From Baylisascaris procyonis (lineage: Eukaryota; Nematoda; Chromadorea; Rhabditida; Ascarididae): 64,000 bases of DNA. Below the pieces are notes generated by a model. It did not search any database. It saw nothing but the letters and a program-made list of their open reading frames with translations, and was not told the DNA's origin. Positions 15,801 through 39,118 of the stretch are shown here, in pieces (position 1 is the first letter of the stretch; every line of letters starts with the position of its first letter). Location: contig JAZARR010000212.1 in assembly GCA_037389465.1 (NCBI GenBank), forward strand, positions 1 to 64,000, read 5' to 3'. The position numbers were made by a program, and so were the translations under genes.

Positions 15801-18800
15801 TTAGGACTTAAAAACCAACTATGCTAACTTGTTATCTCGCGTTATATTTAGGCAGGAAATTTTCTCGGTTTTTTCCGGAAAACGTTGAGTGAATTTTTCG
15901 CTTCATTTACCATCGAAAAACTCTTGAAGGGCTCAGACTTTTGCATTGTTTTGACCCACCTAATGACTTCAGGTAAGGGACAATATGTTTTTCGTTGATG
16001 CACCATGCAATTTCTCGCATGCCATTTCTTGCGCGCAAGCCAGTATTCTGTAACTTGTCAGCTAGAAAAGATGAGCGTTGTCGGAAAAACGATTCATCGC
16101 GAGCATTTGCCTCCTAGGCTGGTGACCACAGCGAAGTATTTTTTGTGGATTTCGACTAGCTCGAATACCTGATTAGTTCATTTGGATAGGTGCTGGGAAA
16201 GTGCGGCTGCATGGGGACAATAGCTTTTATATCTTGTCATAAATGTTGATGCCGACAATATGCTTGTCGGCCGCGTAATCATATTTCTAGAAATCCGCTC
16301 CCTATCTCTTGCTCCGATAGTCCGTTAAATTCTGCCAAAATCGTATATGTAAGGAAGAAGTTGCAGCGTGTCACGAAGGTGAAGTTTTCGTAGTACTGCA
16401 TAAAAATTAATTGCTTTCATAAGATATCCTTGCTAGGCCTTCTCTAAAACTCCATGATGGAAACAAATCGCCTGGTATTACAGGTCCATCCATAAAATTT
16501 AGCGATCTGCAGATTAACTCCATTCCTTTCTCTGTCTCGAGATACACTGTATGAAATTCGTGGACTGAAATTCGCAGCATGGGTGTCTGCACCTGTTTTA
16601 GGCTGTTTTAAAAACTACCAGCTATATTCATACCATTGATGGGCCTATCACCAACCTTTCAGATGTAGCATCACTGAACACTACTGAGGACGCTGCAAAC
16701 GCCTCGTGCACTTTACTTTGTGAGGACCTGTACAGCTTGTTTTTTCGAGATGTTACATCAGTTTTGTGCGTATTGACATTGTTTTTTGCATACTTCAATT
16801 TTCGCTATGATCGTTCGAGGTATTAGTGAACTGGTATTCGAAAGAAAGTTTTATTGGGCAAGAAACTAGGTTTTAGTGGGCAGCAACTCAAAAGATACTG
16901 GCATGATGTAGATAAGTGTGTCGTGCTTGTATTGATTTTGTTAAACACTTTTTTGAGAGGCTAACGCTTTTTCTTCTGAAGTAATCGCTTTAGCTTATAA
17001 TTGTTAAATATTGCGTAAGGATGATGTTGATGGTGGCGAAAGACTTTAGTGGTTTAACATTAGAGTTACAAAACTAAACACTTCACTGGAAATAGCTGTG
17101 ATCTATTGATAATGCAAGTTGTGTTTGCTGGCTAATATTGTGTGCTTTGTCAAGCTACTTTTCTTGGATTTTCTTGGATCAAGTAAAGCATTTAAGGCGT
17201 GCCAGATCCTCGTCAGTTTCAAATGAACGCTCGAAAAGATCGAAGAAGCGCTGCACGTGTTGCTTGCACCCGAGGTGGCGTTCGCTGGTGCTACTTGAAT
17301 GCTACGATTCGCATTTTCCTTAGAATATTTTCACTTTAACTCCGGACATAACATAGGGACAGAACTGACAGTTAGCCGTCAAAGAGTTTATCTAACAGAG
17401 CATGAATTGGGTCGTTCAAAATTTCACTTGCACATAACGAGTTCATTTCAATAAAGCCAGGAATCGTCGATCATTTGCGATTTTGATTGATCATTCAAGG
17501 AAAACAGCTCTCGCAATCGTATGATGTTTTTGCTGACGATTAGAACGAGCGGTGTGCCTCTCGAAGACGGTTGCGCTGCAAAAATTTGGCCAAGTGATGC
17601 CTTCGTTTCTGATCTCCTTGCCTTGAAAACATTGTTTCGTTGTAGACGCATTTGATGATTTGCTTTGTTTATGTGCTTGCAACATGCCCAACTATTTCAT
17701 AACAATAAAACGCGTTCCCCATTCTATAATCACCAATTTCATGCTATCCACTCTTGTTGGTCTCGTTGCAGGTGTATGTTTTGAGTAGTGCATTAGTTCC
17801 ATCGCGAAATACAAATAGAGAAGAATACCAGAGGTAAAACTGAAGAAAACCATCTGGATGTGCTCAGTACACAGGTCGATTTTCCTTCACCAACATTACA
17901 TTCGAAGCACGCCGTTATAACTGAACAGGTATTGGAGGGGAAATTACAGCAAGAGTACAGCTAACTAGCCGTTTCCACTGTTTCATTGGGTTACTTTGTC
18001 CTCCTATGTTATAGACCATACATATATTTCAAATTTTCCTGGGCACATAAGGCCCAATTCGCACGAAGTAATAATATTCTATAAATAATATTTGCCGTAA
18101 TTCGAAGTTGAAGTTTCTGCTCAGTTTCTCTGTCAAAATACAAAGACGTTTGTCATTACACTAGTCGCAAATTTCGAGTCTTATAGTAAAGTGGTAGCTT
18201 TGAATCTTTGAATAGGCCATTTGGAAAGTTTCAGCGGTAAAATTGACTGAGAATTGAGTATTTAAAGGGTACTTTTATCTCATGGGATCGAAAATAAATG
18301 AACAGTACAAAGAGTCTGGAAACGAGTTTAAAACATCTTCGGAAGAACCATCAGGATTCCCGAACTGTACACTAAAGCACAGGCTTCTGTCTAAGATGAC
18401 TTCTTATCTCGCACTCTATTTGTCCAAGAAGAACGCAAAGGAGGTGGAATATTGAATATTAATCAGCACCAAACCTGAAAAGTTTTTACTTCTCATTCAA
18501 TATGATCTTGGCTATCACTTATGCACCCATACAACATTAAATCATATGAAAGATTGGTTTTCCATTCGAGGTCCATCTTGAATTTGAGGTGGGATTCTTT
18601 TAGAATCGAGAGCTTATTTTTTTCAGCGTAGTTGCAGAAGGAGGGAGTTATTTCAAAGCTGTGGTTAAGGGAAAATCGCTGGAGTAAACTGATCACAGGG
18701 ACATGCTAGCTGACTCTGAGTACGCGTCGTATGTATTCTCTTCTTCAGGAAAAGGCATTATTGGCTATTGAGAGGGATTTTCCATACAAAGAAATGTTGT

Positions 18801-19900
18801 GTTCTGGGACACCAGTTTCTTTTAAGGTAATAATAGGATGTCTGGATCCAACATGACACCTTCCCCGCTGTGATTTATTGCACTAAATCCGCTAAGAAAT
18901 GAAGGTATTTCGATGCTATTACGCATGAACTTCGACGTAATGGGAGTAGCATATTCGAAGAACGAATAAACTAGCCGACATCAAATGCGAACGGATGTTT
19001 TCGATATTTAAGGTAATTAGCGTCTATTAAATATAAATACTCTTCGTTGTCTGTGGTGTTTGCTCTGCACAATGTACCTATGAAATAAGGGTAGTTCCAA
19101 ATGTTTCATCGATATATGCGTACAAGGTCAGTGGCCGAGCACAATAAACCCATAACTTGAAACGCTACAATAATCGGTTATGCAGTTTTCTATTATCCAC
19201 TCAAAAAACGGTACTGTATGGTAGGGGAATTTTAGATGTGCTTACCTTAAAGCACATTCAGGTTCTACGCAGGTGATGAACGTTGAAGTGCAATTTATGG
19301 TCGCGAACTTCATGCCCAAAAATAAAAGACAAAACTGAATAATGGAGCAGAACTCTGCACATTTACTAAGACATCATGGGTGTTCTATTTTTAAAAACAT
19401 TGTGCACCCTTCGAAGCAGCATAACCACTCGCTTCATTCAACGCCTAAGTGAAGGGAATTTCAGCTGAATGCTGATAGTTTGCAAGTACACTACGAGGAA
19501 TATCAAAGTATGTTGTTTCCTTGGTGCGGAACGAGGATATCATTTAATTTTACTATGGTATTACGTTGAGCAACTTGATGGACTTCTCGCTTGTTGCGTA
19601 TTCAGTTTTTCTTTGCTTTCAAATTGTTTCCTTCGATGATGAAGGAATGTCATAACTATATTTCTGGTGAAGAATCATTCATTTCCCCACACCGAAAGCT
19701 GGCTGACCACAGTACAACACCCTCATAATCTCTTAGTGGTCCGTTACCTAATTACTTTGAGAGTACAAGGGTGTGCTTAAATTGTGATTTTCCATATCAA
19801 ATTCGAACTGTCACAAAGCGACCATTTATAGCGAATTCAAGCAGTTTTTGCGAAATGAACTTACAACAAATTAACAAAACTCTTGGCTTTATTGACGGAT
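12862..19900. other. Intergenic spacer between convergent genes
   Basis: About 7 kb between the 3' end of the PDCD6-like gene (plus) and the 3' end of the nuclear receptor gene (minus). Open frames here are short. Two are slightly more protein-like, minus strand 16407-16592 and plus strand 17138-17323 (a Ser/Arg/Lys-rich segment), but neither has convincing splice partners or a family match that I recognise. No RNA gene or transposon was seen. Confidence 0.5.
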
Positions 19901-19913
19901 TAACGAAATTGGC

Positions 19914-19919
19914 TTTATT
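19914..19919 (-). terminator. Polyadenylation signal of the nuclear receptor gene
   Basis: The minus strand reads AATAAA 57 bases after the stop codon at 19976, with a second copy at 19888-19893. Spacing and sequence fit a standard cleavage/polyadenylation signal. Confidence 0.6.
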
Positions 19920-19975
19920 TAAAGAAAAGCAAAAAATTTCAACAATTTCACAGAAAGTAATTCTTTCAAGAAAAG

Positions 19976-29609
<9,634 letters not shown>

Positions 29610-29680
29610 TCATTCGATGCGCATGCCGCTTAACAAACATTTTTACATCCACCATTGCGTCGCTAATGTTGTGATGTTTC

Positions 29681-29682
29681 CT
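29681..29682 (-). promoter_or_regulatory. Possible spliced-leader acceptor of the receptor gene
   Basis: On the minus strand an AT-rich tract ending AATTTTAATTAG stops here, about 105 bases before the chosen start codon at 29576. The reading frame of exon 1 is closed by a TGA upstream of that ATG, so translation probably starts in this exon. Farther 5' exons cannot be excluded. Confidence 0.3.
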
Positions 29683-29699
29683 AATTAAAATTAATAAAA

Positions 29700-32600
29700 T
29701 ATGTTTTCTTTTTCCTGTGACTTAATTTTAATTGTCTGTGTTCATTTATTCACACTCTCGACCTTTAATTATCAGCTTCCTGTAGAGCATTTGATTGCCT
29801 ACATACTCACAAGCAATGGTGAATGCTCGCATGTGCATTACTGCTAACTAATCAATCGGGTAACAGAAATGAAATGAAAATAACGCTTAATAACATTTTT
29901 ATTCCCCAACTTAATCCGTAGTAGACTGTAGTTTTAGAAATTCAAGCATCCATACAAACGAGTTGATAATTCGAACTGCATTTCCATCGTCTTTGCTTTC
30001 AAAATGTCACCACCTCAGCTTTTCTAGGCCATGAACTAACGTGCCAGGGAAACAAACAGACAAATAGAAACATGCGTACGATCAGACACCACTTACGTAC
30101 TTTTGCAGACGGCATTTTGCAGAGAAATTATGTTTGTTTGAAAATTGGACGGTGTTCTATAGAGAAGGACTGAAGGTATGTTTTGCGGAATGCTTTAGTG
30201 GTAATAAAAACTATTGTCTGGAAGCACTTCTGAGAGTAAAGATCGCTTATAAGGCGATTGATTTTCAACTTTCTTTCTAAACACCATTTTCAGCTGCCTC
30301 ACACCCAAAACCTCTAACCGTTCGATTCGTCGGCGATCTCAGCACTTCCAATGTCGATAACGAAATTAAGTTAAAAACAGCATTTATCACATGATTCGGT
30401 TTCTAATGACATCATTTCGAACATTTTAATGCTCGAATTGCACTGTTTAAAGTAATTGCAGAGTTTAAAAATGATCGATAAACTTTTAAGAGCGAGAACG
30501 ATGCACACGATATGCTTAAAAGTTACTCCCACTCTATGATTTTTCTTGCAACAGCACAGCGAAATCAGAAAGCATTTGTCTATGATAGCTGCTGCGAATT
30601 GTTCGGTTGGATATAGCGAATATATCAACATAACATTCCCATCCTAACTCGGAAATTTCCATTAGTGGGAAATTGTTGGAAATTATAAAATGCACGAGTC
30701 ACGATGCTGATCAAGGTTCGGCATCAGGTTTCCAAACAAGCGTCGCTAAAGATCCAGCAAATTTTATTCGAATGAGAGCAATTGATGTTGACTTCAAAAA
30801 CCGTACGGATGGATAGACTAGCAGATTTTCCAATTGTCGATAAGTTCGTCAAATTTACTGTTGAAGCGTCATCTAGGGCACTCAATTTTCAACAAAATAT
30901 ATTACTTCAGAAAAAAAAAAGTTATGGCATTTGATGATGAAGAGTTCGAGCATTTCTCTGTTTTGGAAAAAAAAAAAAAAACAGAGAAAAACGGATTGTA
31001 TGTCCCACAGCATATGCTACACAGCAAGCCATCTCTGCAAAAGATGACCGCTGGTCATTGCAGACGTTGGCCTTTTAACGGGTATGAATTGCATCTGCGC
31101 CTAGTGTGAAGAGTTCAGCTTCGTATCCATTATTTTATACTTTTTGCGTGGTATCATCTGCATATTGCGATTGCTCTATCTGTTTGTCTGCCCATTTATT
31201 GCCGTCTCGAGCTGCACTTTACCCATTCAAACAAAAATTTACGGGGTGGACGCCAAGGCAAATTCGGGACACGGGTTCCAAAAAATTGTATTCGTATAGA
31301 GCCGTCCCATTACTCGAATCTCCCATTAACTAATTATGTCATGGATCAAGACTCATGTAATCGAATTTCATCAGGAAAGGTCTTAGGCAGAATATATTTG
31401 CAGTACGAATCAAGCGAATTTCGTGGAATGTATAGCAATGTGGATTTCACCTTCGTCACGGACTCTCCGGTAATGATACCGTATGCTCTCCTACTTTTCA
31501 GACTGCTAAACATAGCTTTTGGTGCATTATAGCGGTCACGAAACGTTCTTAAGATATACGGTAGAAAATTTTCACAACTTTTGGAATTTCGCCAGGAATT
31601 TAAAAATTTCAACCATTGTAATAAAATTGCAATAGGAACGGTGATATCAACAGATAGCAGAGCAAATCGTGGACATTGGCGTGGAAGTTTATGGCGGAAA
31701 TGCAACGTTAAAGTGCATTCCTTACGCCTTTTTTTCCATTCCTGCAATTTAACCTTGTATTCTATACCTGGAAAAGGTGCAACTAGTTCATAATTAAATC
31801 CACCTTTTAAGTTCATTTCGCAAATTTTACGCAAAAATTGAATGACAAAAAGTGAGCGATGAAATTTTATCACACGCGAATTTTGATCTACTCAGTATTC
31901 CGTATAGGCAGACTGATGTGCGGTTTAAAAGTGGAACCTTCCGATATAGTGTTGTTTCATTCTTGCCTTTTCCTGACGGTTTATAGCTTTTACTAGTACC
32001 GTTGTCATGTGGTTTTGATAAGTGGAAGCATCATAGGTGTTATGAGCCCAAATGTGCTTGTAAATAAAAAGCACAAAATTTACATCGTTACCAAAACTGA
32101 TTGCAGTCACAGGCATCCCAGTTTCGTTTCCTTTAATGTCAGCTTCGTTAACATTGATTGGGCGCTACTTCATTAATTGACGCCATCTTATATTGAATAA
32201 AAAAAAATTTTTTTTTTTGAAGAAGCGTAATTGTAACGGGACAATCGTTGAGTGTCTGGAATATTGTGAAGTCATCCAGCTAATTGAAGATTAGAGATGA
32301 TTTATCAAGGATTTTTTTGTGCAGAGTGCGCGTCGCCAGAGAAGAAATCTACGGCTTCTGTTCGATGTTGGATTGGTGGTATTCCATGAATGATTCCGTT
32401 TCAGTTCCACTATATGCCATTTTGCTGATACCAAGTGCAAAAGCGTGAATAAATTCAAATTACTCCTGGACTGTTTTATGAGTTCGAGGTGTAGCTCGAA
32501 CGTTAGGCTGTGATGCAATTCGAGGGGTGAGGCTGTGGCATCAAATACTTCTAGCATGTTTTTTCTGTAAAAATCCGTACTGGTGAACAGTATAAACTAC

Positions 32601-34930
32601 CTGAGAGTGTCTTTCGCCCTTTTTCATCTGGCGCAGATTTGCAGTAGTGTTTGGTGTTTTACTTGTATGGAATCTGTTGTATGGAATGAAAACCGTTGTA
32701 GCCTTAAACTATGTGTGAGGCCCGTTCCAACTAATCTGTGGATATGTGACTGCCCTTTCGGAAGGAGAAATGCACCATAGCTGAGACGGCGTTGTATGCG
32801 TAGTACTGAATAGAATGAGGTGGATGATAGAATCTCTCATTACTATCCGTTGCTTATGTTGATTTTCAGTAACTGCTTGTAGAAAAGAGTCGTGTTAAGA
32901 ATACACTTCGTTCATTGATCAGCATTCAACAATTTTGAGTTGTGCCGATCGCATAGTTGCACCGAACGGAGTATGCTACACAGTTTTCCATATTTAAGCA
33001 TGTGCAATCTTCAGCTGGTTGCATTTCGTTTCTTTAGCATTCGATCTTTCATCGTTAATTAGAGCTTTATTTGCGTTGTATACGACCTCAGGTGCTACCG
33101 TCATGTCCCATTTTAAGGGTTCAATCTTCTCTTCTTTTATCAGCCAAACTCATAAACGATGTGATATTCAAGTAGCTGTTGTTATCTTATATGCTCAAAA
33201 TGTAGTTCTTTATTTATTCACATATGAGAAATTCACGTTAATTATCTCATAAATGAATTTGACGGTTCACTTATTTGCTTCAGTTTGCTGCCTAATAGTC
33301 AGGAGATTGCAGGAAAACATTTGACTTATTATTCTTGAGCTGGACGTTCGGTAGTTTGCAGAATAGTAGAGAAGTCTGAGATCGACTTTTTTATAAGCTT
33401 CTTACATGGTTGAATTCGAGTTTGCGCATTGAAATTCTTAGGTATGATTTCATGCTCAAGATTTTGCATTTCAAGTGAATTTTCTCTAAAATTGCAGAAA
33501 TCCGCGTTTCTTTCTGGAGTGTGCTTGTCGTCTGATTGCGGTTCAGTTTGTTTAAACGTCGAGTTTGCAACTGAACTCCCTCTCCCCCCTTCCTTCCCAT
33601 CAGAATGTTAAAGGGTAGCAAAGATGTCGTCCTATCCTTAGATGAGCCGCGCATTCATTTTTACAACCAGAGCCTTGTTGCTTCCTTTTCATGTGCCGAA
33701 CGATGGGACGGCCTCTTTTTAATAAATGGAAGGAGGATGGATCTTTGTTTTTTGCGGTTGTCTTTATGCTTTTATTCTGCATTCCCCCTTCTTGCTCCAC
33801 CCTCTTTTCCTCATCCTCTTTCTTACTTTTCTCTATCGTTTTTGACGGCTTGCGCCTTCCTTTTAACACTGAATTGTGCCTTATGCCTTGCTTCCCTCCC
33901 CCTCCTCCAAGTAAGGAATTTGGGAAAAGCTGAGCTCGTCTACAATTCGCTGTGTGACTGCAGAGGAGAGCTGATGCTTCGACACATGGACTGGTCTCAA
34001 GCTTATGGCTAGCACTGGTGCTCGAAAAAAACTTAGCTCAGAGAACACTGCTAGGGTCTTCGATTTTCCGATGCCCCGAACCTTATTTGATGAGCCCGTA
34101 ATCAGAAGGCCCTGACACTCTTCAACTACCGTTTTCCTAGGTCCCTAATTTGGTGGCTGCGGAGCGTCCAGATAATGGGAATTTCTTTTAAAAATCCGTA
34201 GTTTTAAAGAGCCTTTGAATTCGAAGTCGTCTCGGTTTCTTAGATTTAGGAGCAGATGTCATCCGTTTTCGTGTATCAAAATACCTAAATGAGAACTTTG
34301 CAGCACAATGTAGCTTGCATTACACTTAACACGTGAATAGAACAATGCACTCTATAGTTTAATAACCTGCTGGCTTTTATCCATCCTCTGCAAATACGTG
34401 AGTCATGTGCTCACCACCCTTAATATTGGCTATCTGGCCGTTCGCACTCACTGAGCGCTTATGGAATCGAGAAATGTGGACCTGAAAGTAAGTATCTTGG
34501 AGTTGTTCATATTAAGTAAGTTCGCTGTCAGCATCGTTGGAAGTAGAGTGTTGCATGGGCTCCATTCCCCGGCGGAGACTGCTAGTGAGAACAGCCCCAC
34601 TTTTTTATCGCCCGGATCATTACCACTATTAATTCAGTCTTCTTTACTCCCTGATCTAATCAGTCAGTAAGGAAGTCGGGTCTTCCAACCCAATAAATTA
34701 TTCCCTCCTCGGGATTACAGCCATAATGTAGATGCGCTTTGGCGAACGAGAACAATTCTCTCATTCCTCCCACATCAGCATTTCTCCAACTTCCTCATCG
34801 ACTTCTAAGTGCTAATCGTTCTTCGATCTAGTAACATGCATCTCCTTCGCTAATGAAAACCGCCTTTCGAGAGTACGCTTGTTAGAAGTCGTTTGCTGCA
34901 TTATTTTCCTAACGTGCTCATTGTCTGTCA
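29700..34930. other. Intergenic region between divergent genes
   Basis: About 5.2 kb separates the 5' ends of the receptor gene (minus) and the OCIA-domain gene (plus), so both promoters should lie here, though no specific element is recognisable. It holds poly-A/T stretches, for example near 30971-30983 and 32201-32218. It also holds a pyrimidine-rich segment at about 33581-33910 and one long minus-strand open frame (31346-31873), listed separately. No known protein family was found. Confidence 0.5.
31346..31873 (-). CDS. Unassigned 175-codon open frame
   Basis: An uninterrupted minus-strand frame of 175 codons from an ATG, the longest single open frame in the window. The predicted product is basic and Arg/Lys/Leu-rich (for example EWKKRRKECTLTLHFRHKL), with one moderately hydrophobic stretch (DITVPIAILLQWLKFL). 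It has no signal peptide or zinc motif and matches no family that I know. Shorter frames on the plus strand overlap it. It could be a lineage-specific single-exon gene, a remnant of a mobile element, or chance. No acceptor, donor or polyadenylation signal clearly frames it. Treat it as a candidate only. Confidence 0.2.
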   Translation of the reverse strand: MIKFHRSLFVIQFLRKICEMNLKGGFNYELVAPFPGIEYKVKLQEWKKRRKECTLTLHFRHKLPRQCPRFALLSVDITVPIAILLQWLKFLNSWRNSKSCENFLPYILRTFRDRYNAPKAMFSSLKSRRAYGIITGESVTKVKSTLLYIPRNSLDSYCKYILPKTFPDEIRLHES

Positions 34931-34937
34931 AAATTTC

Positions 34938-34939
34938 AG
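34938..34939 (+). promoter_or_regulatory. Likely spliced-leader acceptor of the OCIA-domain gene
   Basis: The sequence TCAAAATTTCAG ends at 34939, 28 bases before the ATG at 34968. This matches the nematode acceptor consensus, and no coding frame enters from upstream. Confidence 0.5.
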
Positions 34940-34967
34940 ATCATTTCTATTTGAAGTGCATTTCGAG

Positions 34968-36575
34968 ATGAATGCGTCGGCAAATAGCAGTCGTAGGTTG
35001 ACCTCTGAGGAAGTACAATATCTGCTGCAGAAGCTTTCTTCAGATGAGCAGAAAGAGTTGGGCCAGATGTTGAAGGTGTGCACCACCGAAATGACATTTA
35101 CTCGAGGTACTTGTGCTTCTCTTCATATTTATATGCAGTTACTGTATTCGTAATTATAGAGGGCGGAGGAGGCATTTAGCATCTTTTAAAATGATGAATC
35201 TATTTTAGTTTGGTTCACGTTTTTTTTGGTTTTTTTTTTGTCATTTAACGATGCCATAAAGTTCTATAGTATTGGAATTTTTCACCCAAATCTGGCGCAA
35301 AGATGCACTTTTCTTCCGCAAACATTCTCCTAGATTTTCCATGCTGTGCAAGAATAGAAATGTTTAAAAAAATTATCGAAACACTCCCGAAATCTTAAAT
35401 TTTGAGCTATTAGGTGAAATCTGGCGTTACTTCCACGCCATGAGCATGTAGTTTTGCGGTTTATTACAACCGTAATTTATTTCTGCACTATCATTTTTTG
35501 AAACTCACATATTTTGCCCGAAAACTAGCGATCTCTTCGGAGATTTTTTGCATCAGGCTCGAAATTTTTTCGTTTTATAGCATGCTTTTGAACGATGAAT
35601 AGGAAAATAAGTGATTATTAATTGCAGTTGATTGGTGTTCATCATCTGTTTGCTATTAAAGCGGCTAGTACGTTTGAAGAGGAAACGTTTGGTTAGTTCA
35701 CTGCAGGTGATGCGTTTTACAGGTATTCCGTTTGCTGCTGCAGTAATAGGCTCTCTATATTTGGCTAGAAAGCGTCTTCCACCTGCGTTGCATTTTGGGC
35801 CCAAAAAATGGCCATTCTACGTTGTTGTTGGTATTGGCGCATTAACGACTGCGAATCTGTTGTCAATGTCAAATTGCACAGAGCGAATCCAGCCTCATCT
35901 CAGTGCTCTCTGGCAAAAGGTTTATTCCCATACTTTTGCTTACAGGAATGCAGTTCGTATTTAGCCACCTTGTGACTGACAAACTAAGTCCATTGATTCT
36001 CTGATTTATAACAGGCTGATGAAATAGGAATTGCCTTTAAAATCCATAATTGATCTTCAGATGGAAAAAATGTCATCTGTCGTAAGGGACTTATTTATAC
36101 AGAAGCGCTGACTCACTAATTATTTATGAGTTTTTAGTTTTTGTTGTTCTATTTTTATTAGATGATAATCCAAAATTCGTTAAGGAGCAAAGGTTTTCAA
36201 TGGTTTTTTTTTAACCGAAATAGTTGAAGTTGAATTTTCTTTCCTTGCAATATTCATTTCATTATGATTTGATTGCAGTACAGTTCTGAAAGTTCGTCGG
36301 GAGTGAGTTACGAAGACTTACGCAGGCGTAATCGTGAGGCGATTCCAGTTTCGCAGGCCGAACTTGCTACATCGAAAAGGGGTGACATTGCTCCGTTCGT
36401 TGGTCAGCAGCAGCAACAACAACAACCGGCCTCGTCCACCTATTCGAAGGAATTTGACTGGAAGGGTACTCAGTCGCAGACATCGCCTTTCTCATACGAC
36501 GAGCCATCTTATATGTCAGGGACTCCGCTTGGTGCGCCAAAGAAGACGCAATATGGCGACGAGGGGTTTTCGTGA
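34968..36575 (+). CDS. OCIA-domain (OCIAD-like) membrane protein
   Basis: Three phase-0 exons, 34968-35075, 35707-35919 and 36279-36575, give 205 residues. The N-terminal region (LTSEEVQYLLQKLSSDEQKE) is followed by the OCIA core, RFTGIPFAAAVIGSLYLARK, then a second hydrophobic segment, FYVVVGIGALTTANLLSM. These match the two membrane-embedded helices of OCIAD1/OCIAD2. The C-terminal half is hydrophilic and carries the family's YEDLRRRNRE motif, a seven-residue Gln run (GQQQQQQQP) and Ser/Tyr-rich sequence ending DEGFS. OCIAD proteins sit in mitochondrial and endosomal membranes and affect respiratory-complex assembly, so the role here is inferred from the family. The family's usual Cys-rich/aromatic segment just before the first helix is weak (QMLKVMRFTG), so the exon 1/2 junction deserves a transcript check. 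The family call itself is fairly secure. Confidence 0.82.
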
Positions 36576-36787
36576 TTTGTTTTCCTTGCTCTCCTCGTTC
36601 TTCTTCTTTGATATTCTACAAGACCGGCATGAACTGAGAAAGGGTTCACTTGTTACAGATGGTGTGCTGGCCTTTCGCAGCTTTTCTCGAAATTGTTTCT
36701 CTCGTTTTGCAATACCTTTTTTCCGGTTATTCACTGATTCAACAGTGATGCGTCCACCAGTTTCAAACGTTTATAGTTCGCCTTCTT

Positions 36788-36793
36788 AATAAA
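36788..36793 (+). terminator. Polyadenylation signal of the OCIA-domain gene
   Basis: A canonical AATAAA lies 213 bases after the TGA stop at 36575. The 3' UTR between them is T-rich and contains no further coding segment that I could support. Confidence 0.6.
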
Positions 36794-37367
36794 GCGACGG
36801 AAAGAAGTAATCTTCGCTTTGTTCAAATATTTGTTAGAAATACAAATGAATCTGCAATTCCACACAGTGAAATTCGCTTCCTGATTTTAATTCCGGCTGC
36901 AAAAAATTCAACTTGTGAACTGAATAATTTCGGCTTCTTTTAGAACAAAAAAGTGGGTTTGCTGAAGTCATTGATGCGATATTATGTGATGTGAATCGTT
37001 GTCATTGAAATTGTTGGATGTAAGAGCTATTCGCGTTCATAAAGGGCAACACATAAGGTTACTAAATAGGTTTGCATTGTTACCTTTTCTTGTCACATTG
37101 CATTCGAAGGAATACAATGTTGCTGTGTATACCACACAGCAACATAGGCACCTTACAGTTCGAGTTTTTATATACGTTCAGTTTTGTTTTATTTTCTTTT
37201 TTTTGCAGTGATTTTGGAATGTTGAAGCCTGAATTGCTGTCTGTGATTTTATCATTTGTAATATGTGTGCTTCTTTGATGAGGATGTTTTGTTGAAGATA
37301 ATACATTTTTGTTTTTGTCCTTGCATTTCTGTATAGAAGGTATGTCTCTTGAATGAATGAATGAATA

Positions 37368-37480
<113 letters not shown>

Positions 37481-39030
37481 CTGTTTGAGGAGTTTTTACC
37501 AAAGGAGGTTTTATTCGACGTTTTGCGGTAATGTCGTTTCTTTGCTGCAGTTTATTATTTCAGGTGGCGTTAAAAATGTGCTGCGTATGCGATGTTGTGG
37601 TGAACGGAAGTTATTACAGTAGCTCTATGTCGATTTTATTCGTAAACGAGTTCTTGCGAGGGTTTTTTTTACATGATCAAAAGGTGATGTGATGTGAAAC
37701 AAAAACGAGGGAGGGCGACCCGCTGAGAATAACGAAACGATTCTTGAGTCACTTCTGTTACTGTGTTAAAATTGCGCGGGCTCTATTTAGGTGTTAGGTA
37801 CTGTTATAACGTATAAGGTCGACTTGACGTTTGAGAATGCTGCCTTTTATTGTTCCGTTCTAATACAAAGAAAGTTAACTGTAGGGAGAAACATTGGAAG
37901 GGCTTAGAAGGAAGTGTGCATTTCGATACGAAACGATACCTTTTTAAGCGACCGCTTTCCACCGTTGTAGCGTAATTGCATAATTAATTACGAGTAACAA
38001 CTCATTAGGTAGGGAGTACATGTTGTCAGCTAGGCAAAACAGAGAAGCCGAGAGCAAGAAACGGACACATTAGGGCGCTGCAGCAATCCTCCACAATGCC
38101 GAAGAACGTTAGTTTTTTCTAGAGGGAGAGAGTTGCGCTTACTAACAATAATGTATAAAGGTTTCGGTGCAACGCTGTGGTGCTGGAGAAATAAGATTTT
38201 CGTGTCCGTGCAACGAAAAGGAAAAGTCTGTGCTCACACCTGTCGAAATAAGCGAGAATTTAACTACATTGGCAATAGCAGGAAAGTGGTCCTGTTGATG
38301 ATGTAAGAACCCTTCCCTCCAAGCTTAATTAGACGGAAATCTTCGTTTTGGATGAAACGAATCGTTATAGGAATTTGCTCTTCTAATGAGGAGAGTGTTG
38401 TAATTGGTGTTATTAATGGAAAAGCGTTGAGTTCAAAACCAATGGATAATTATATTCTCTTTATTAAAAATCGCTCGAAATTTTAATTTATAGCAGATGT
38501 TAAACTAGATCGCCGGAAAAGTCAATGGAAGGGGTGATTTTTCGATACCAATAAGTGATCCTTCTTTACTGCCTGAACTTTCATGTCTTTGGGCGCAGTC
38601 GTTGCCGAGGAAAACAAAGCTCATTTTTCATGTGGAGGCAGTTATTAGCCTAGCTTGATTCCAGAAATGCATTTCACTGAACCCTTTACTGGATTTAATT
38701 AGGCCACATTCATACAAGCCATCCTCAAGAAGTAATTGGTGTAGTGCCAATAAAGGAAAAAGTTTAGCGTTTGAGTCCAATGAAAATCGACAAGCAGCAT
38801 GCGAGCATGTGCATCGGGTACAGCTTAATAATGCGGCAAATGCATGGATGAAAGTATATGGCGGAGACAGGCTCATTGCCTGCAGTTAGTCAAGAATATT
38901 CGATGCAGCAAGAACTCAGGTAGTTCATCGAGACGAAAACATTTTCATTCCCGTCAACAAGCAGTGCTAATTTATTGCGGGCATAGGTAGCCTATATTGC
39001 AACGAATTTCGAGGGGTGTTTAATTTACAG

Positions 39031-39118
39031 GTTTCGCGTTACAGCTGGAAGCACTATGACTTCGGTGCACTACTCGCGGTTAATGAAACAGAAACATGAT
39101 ACCCAAGCAAATCCACAG
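39031..39118 (+). CDS. Candidate orphan exon with good splice sites
   Basis: A stretch bounded by an acceptor (TAATTTACAG) and a donor (CAG|GTGACT). An ATG at 39056 opens 21 codons (MTSVHYSRLMKQKHDTQANP, plus Gln) ending in phase 0. It could be a trans-spliced first exon of an unrecognised gene or an early exon of the ADAM10-type gene, but it resembles neither a signal peptide nor the known prodomain start. No partner exon was found. Confidence 0.15.

Noticed and set aside
33391..34012. Cluster of overlapping frames on both strands
   Set aside because: The pyrimidine-rich composition removes stops on one strand and purine-rich Lys/Glu codons arise on the other. No homology or consistent splicing was found.
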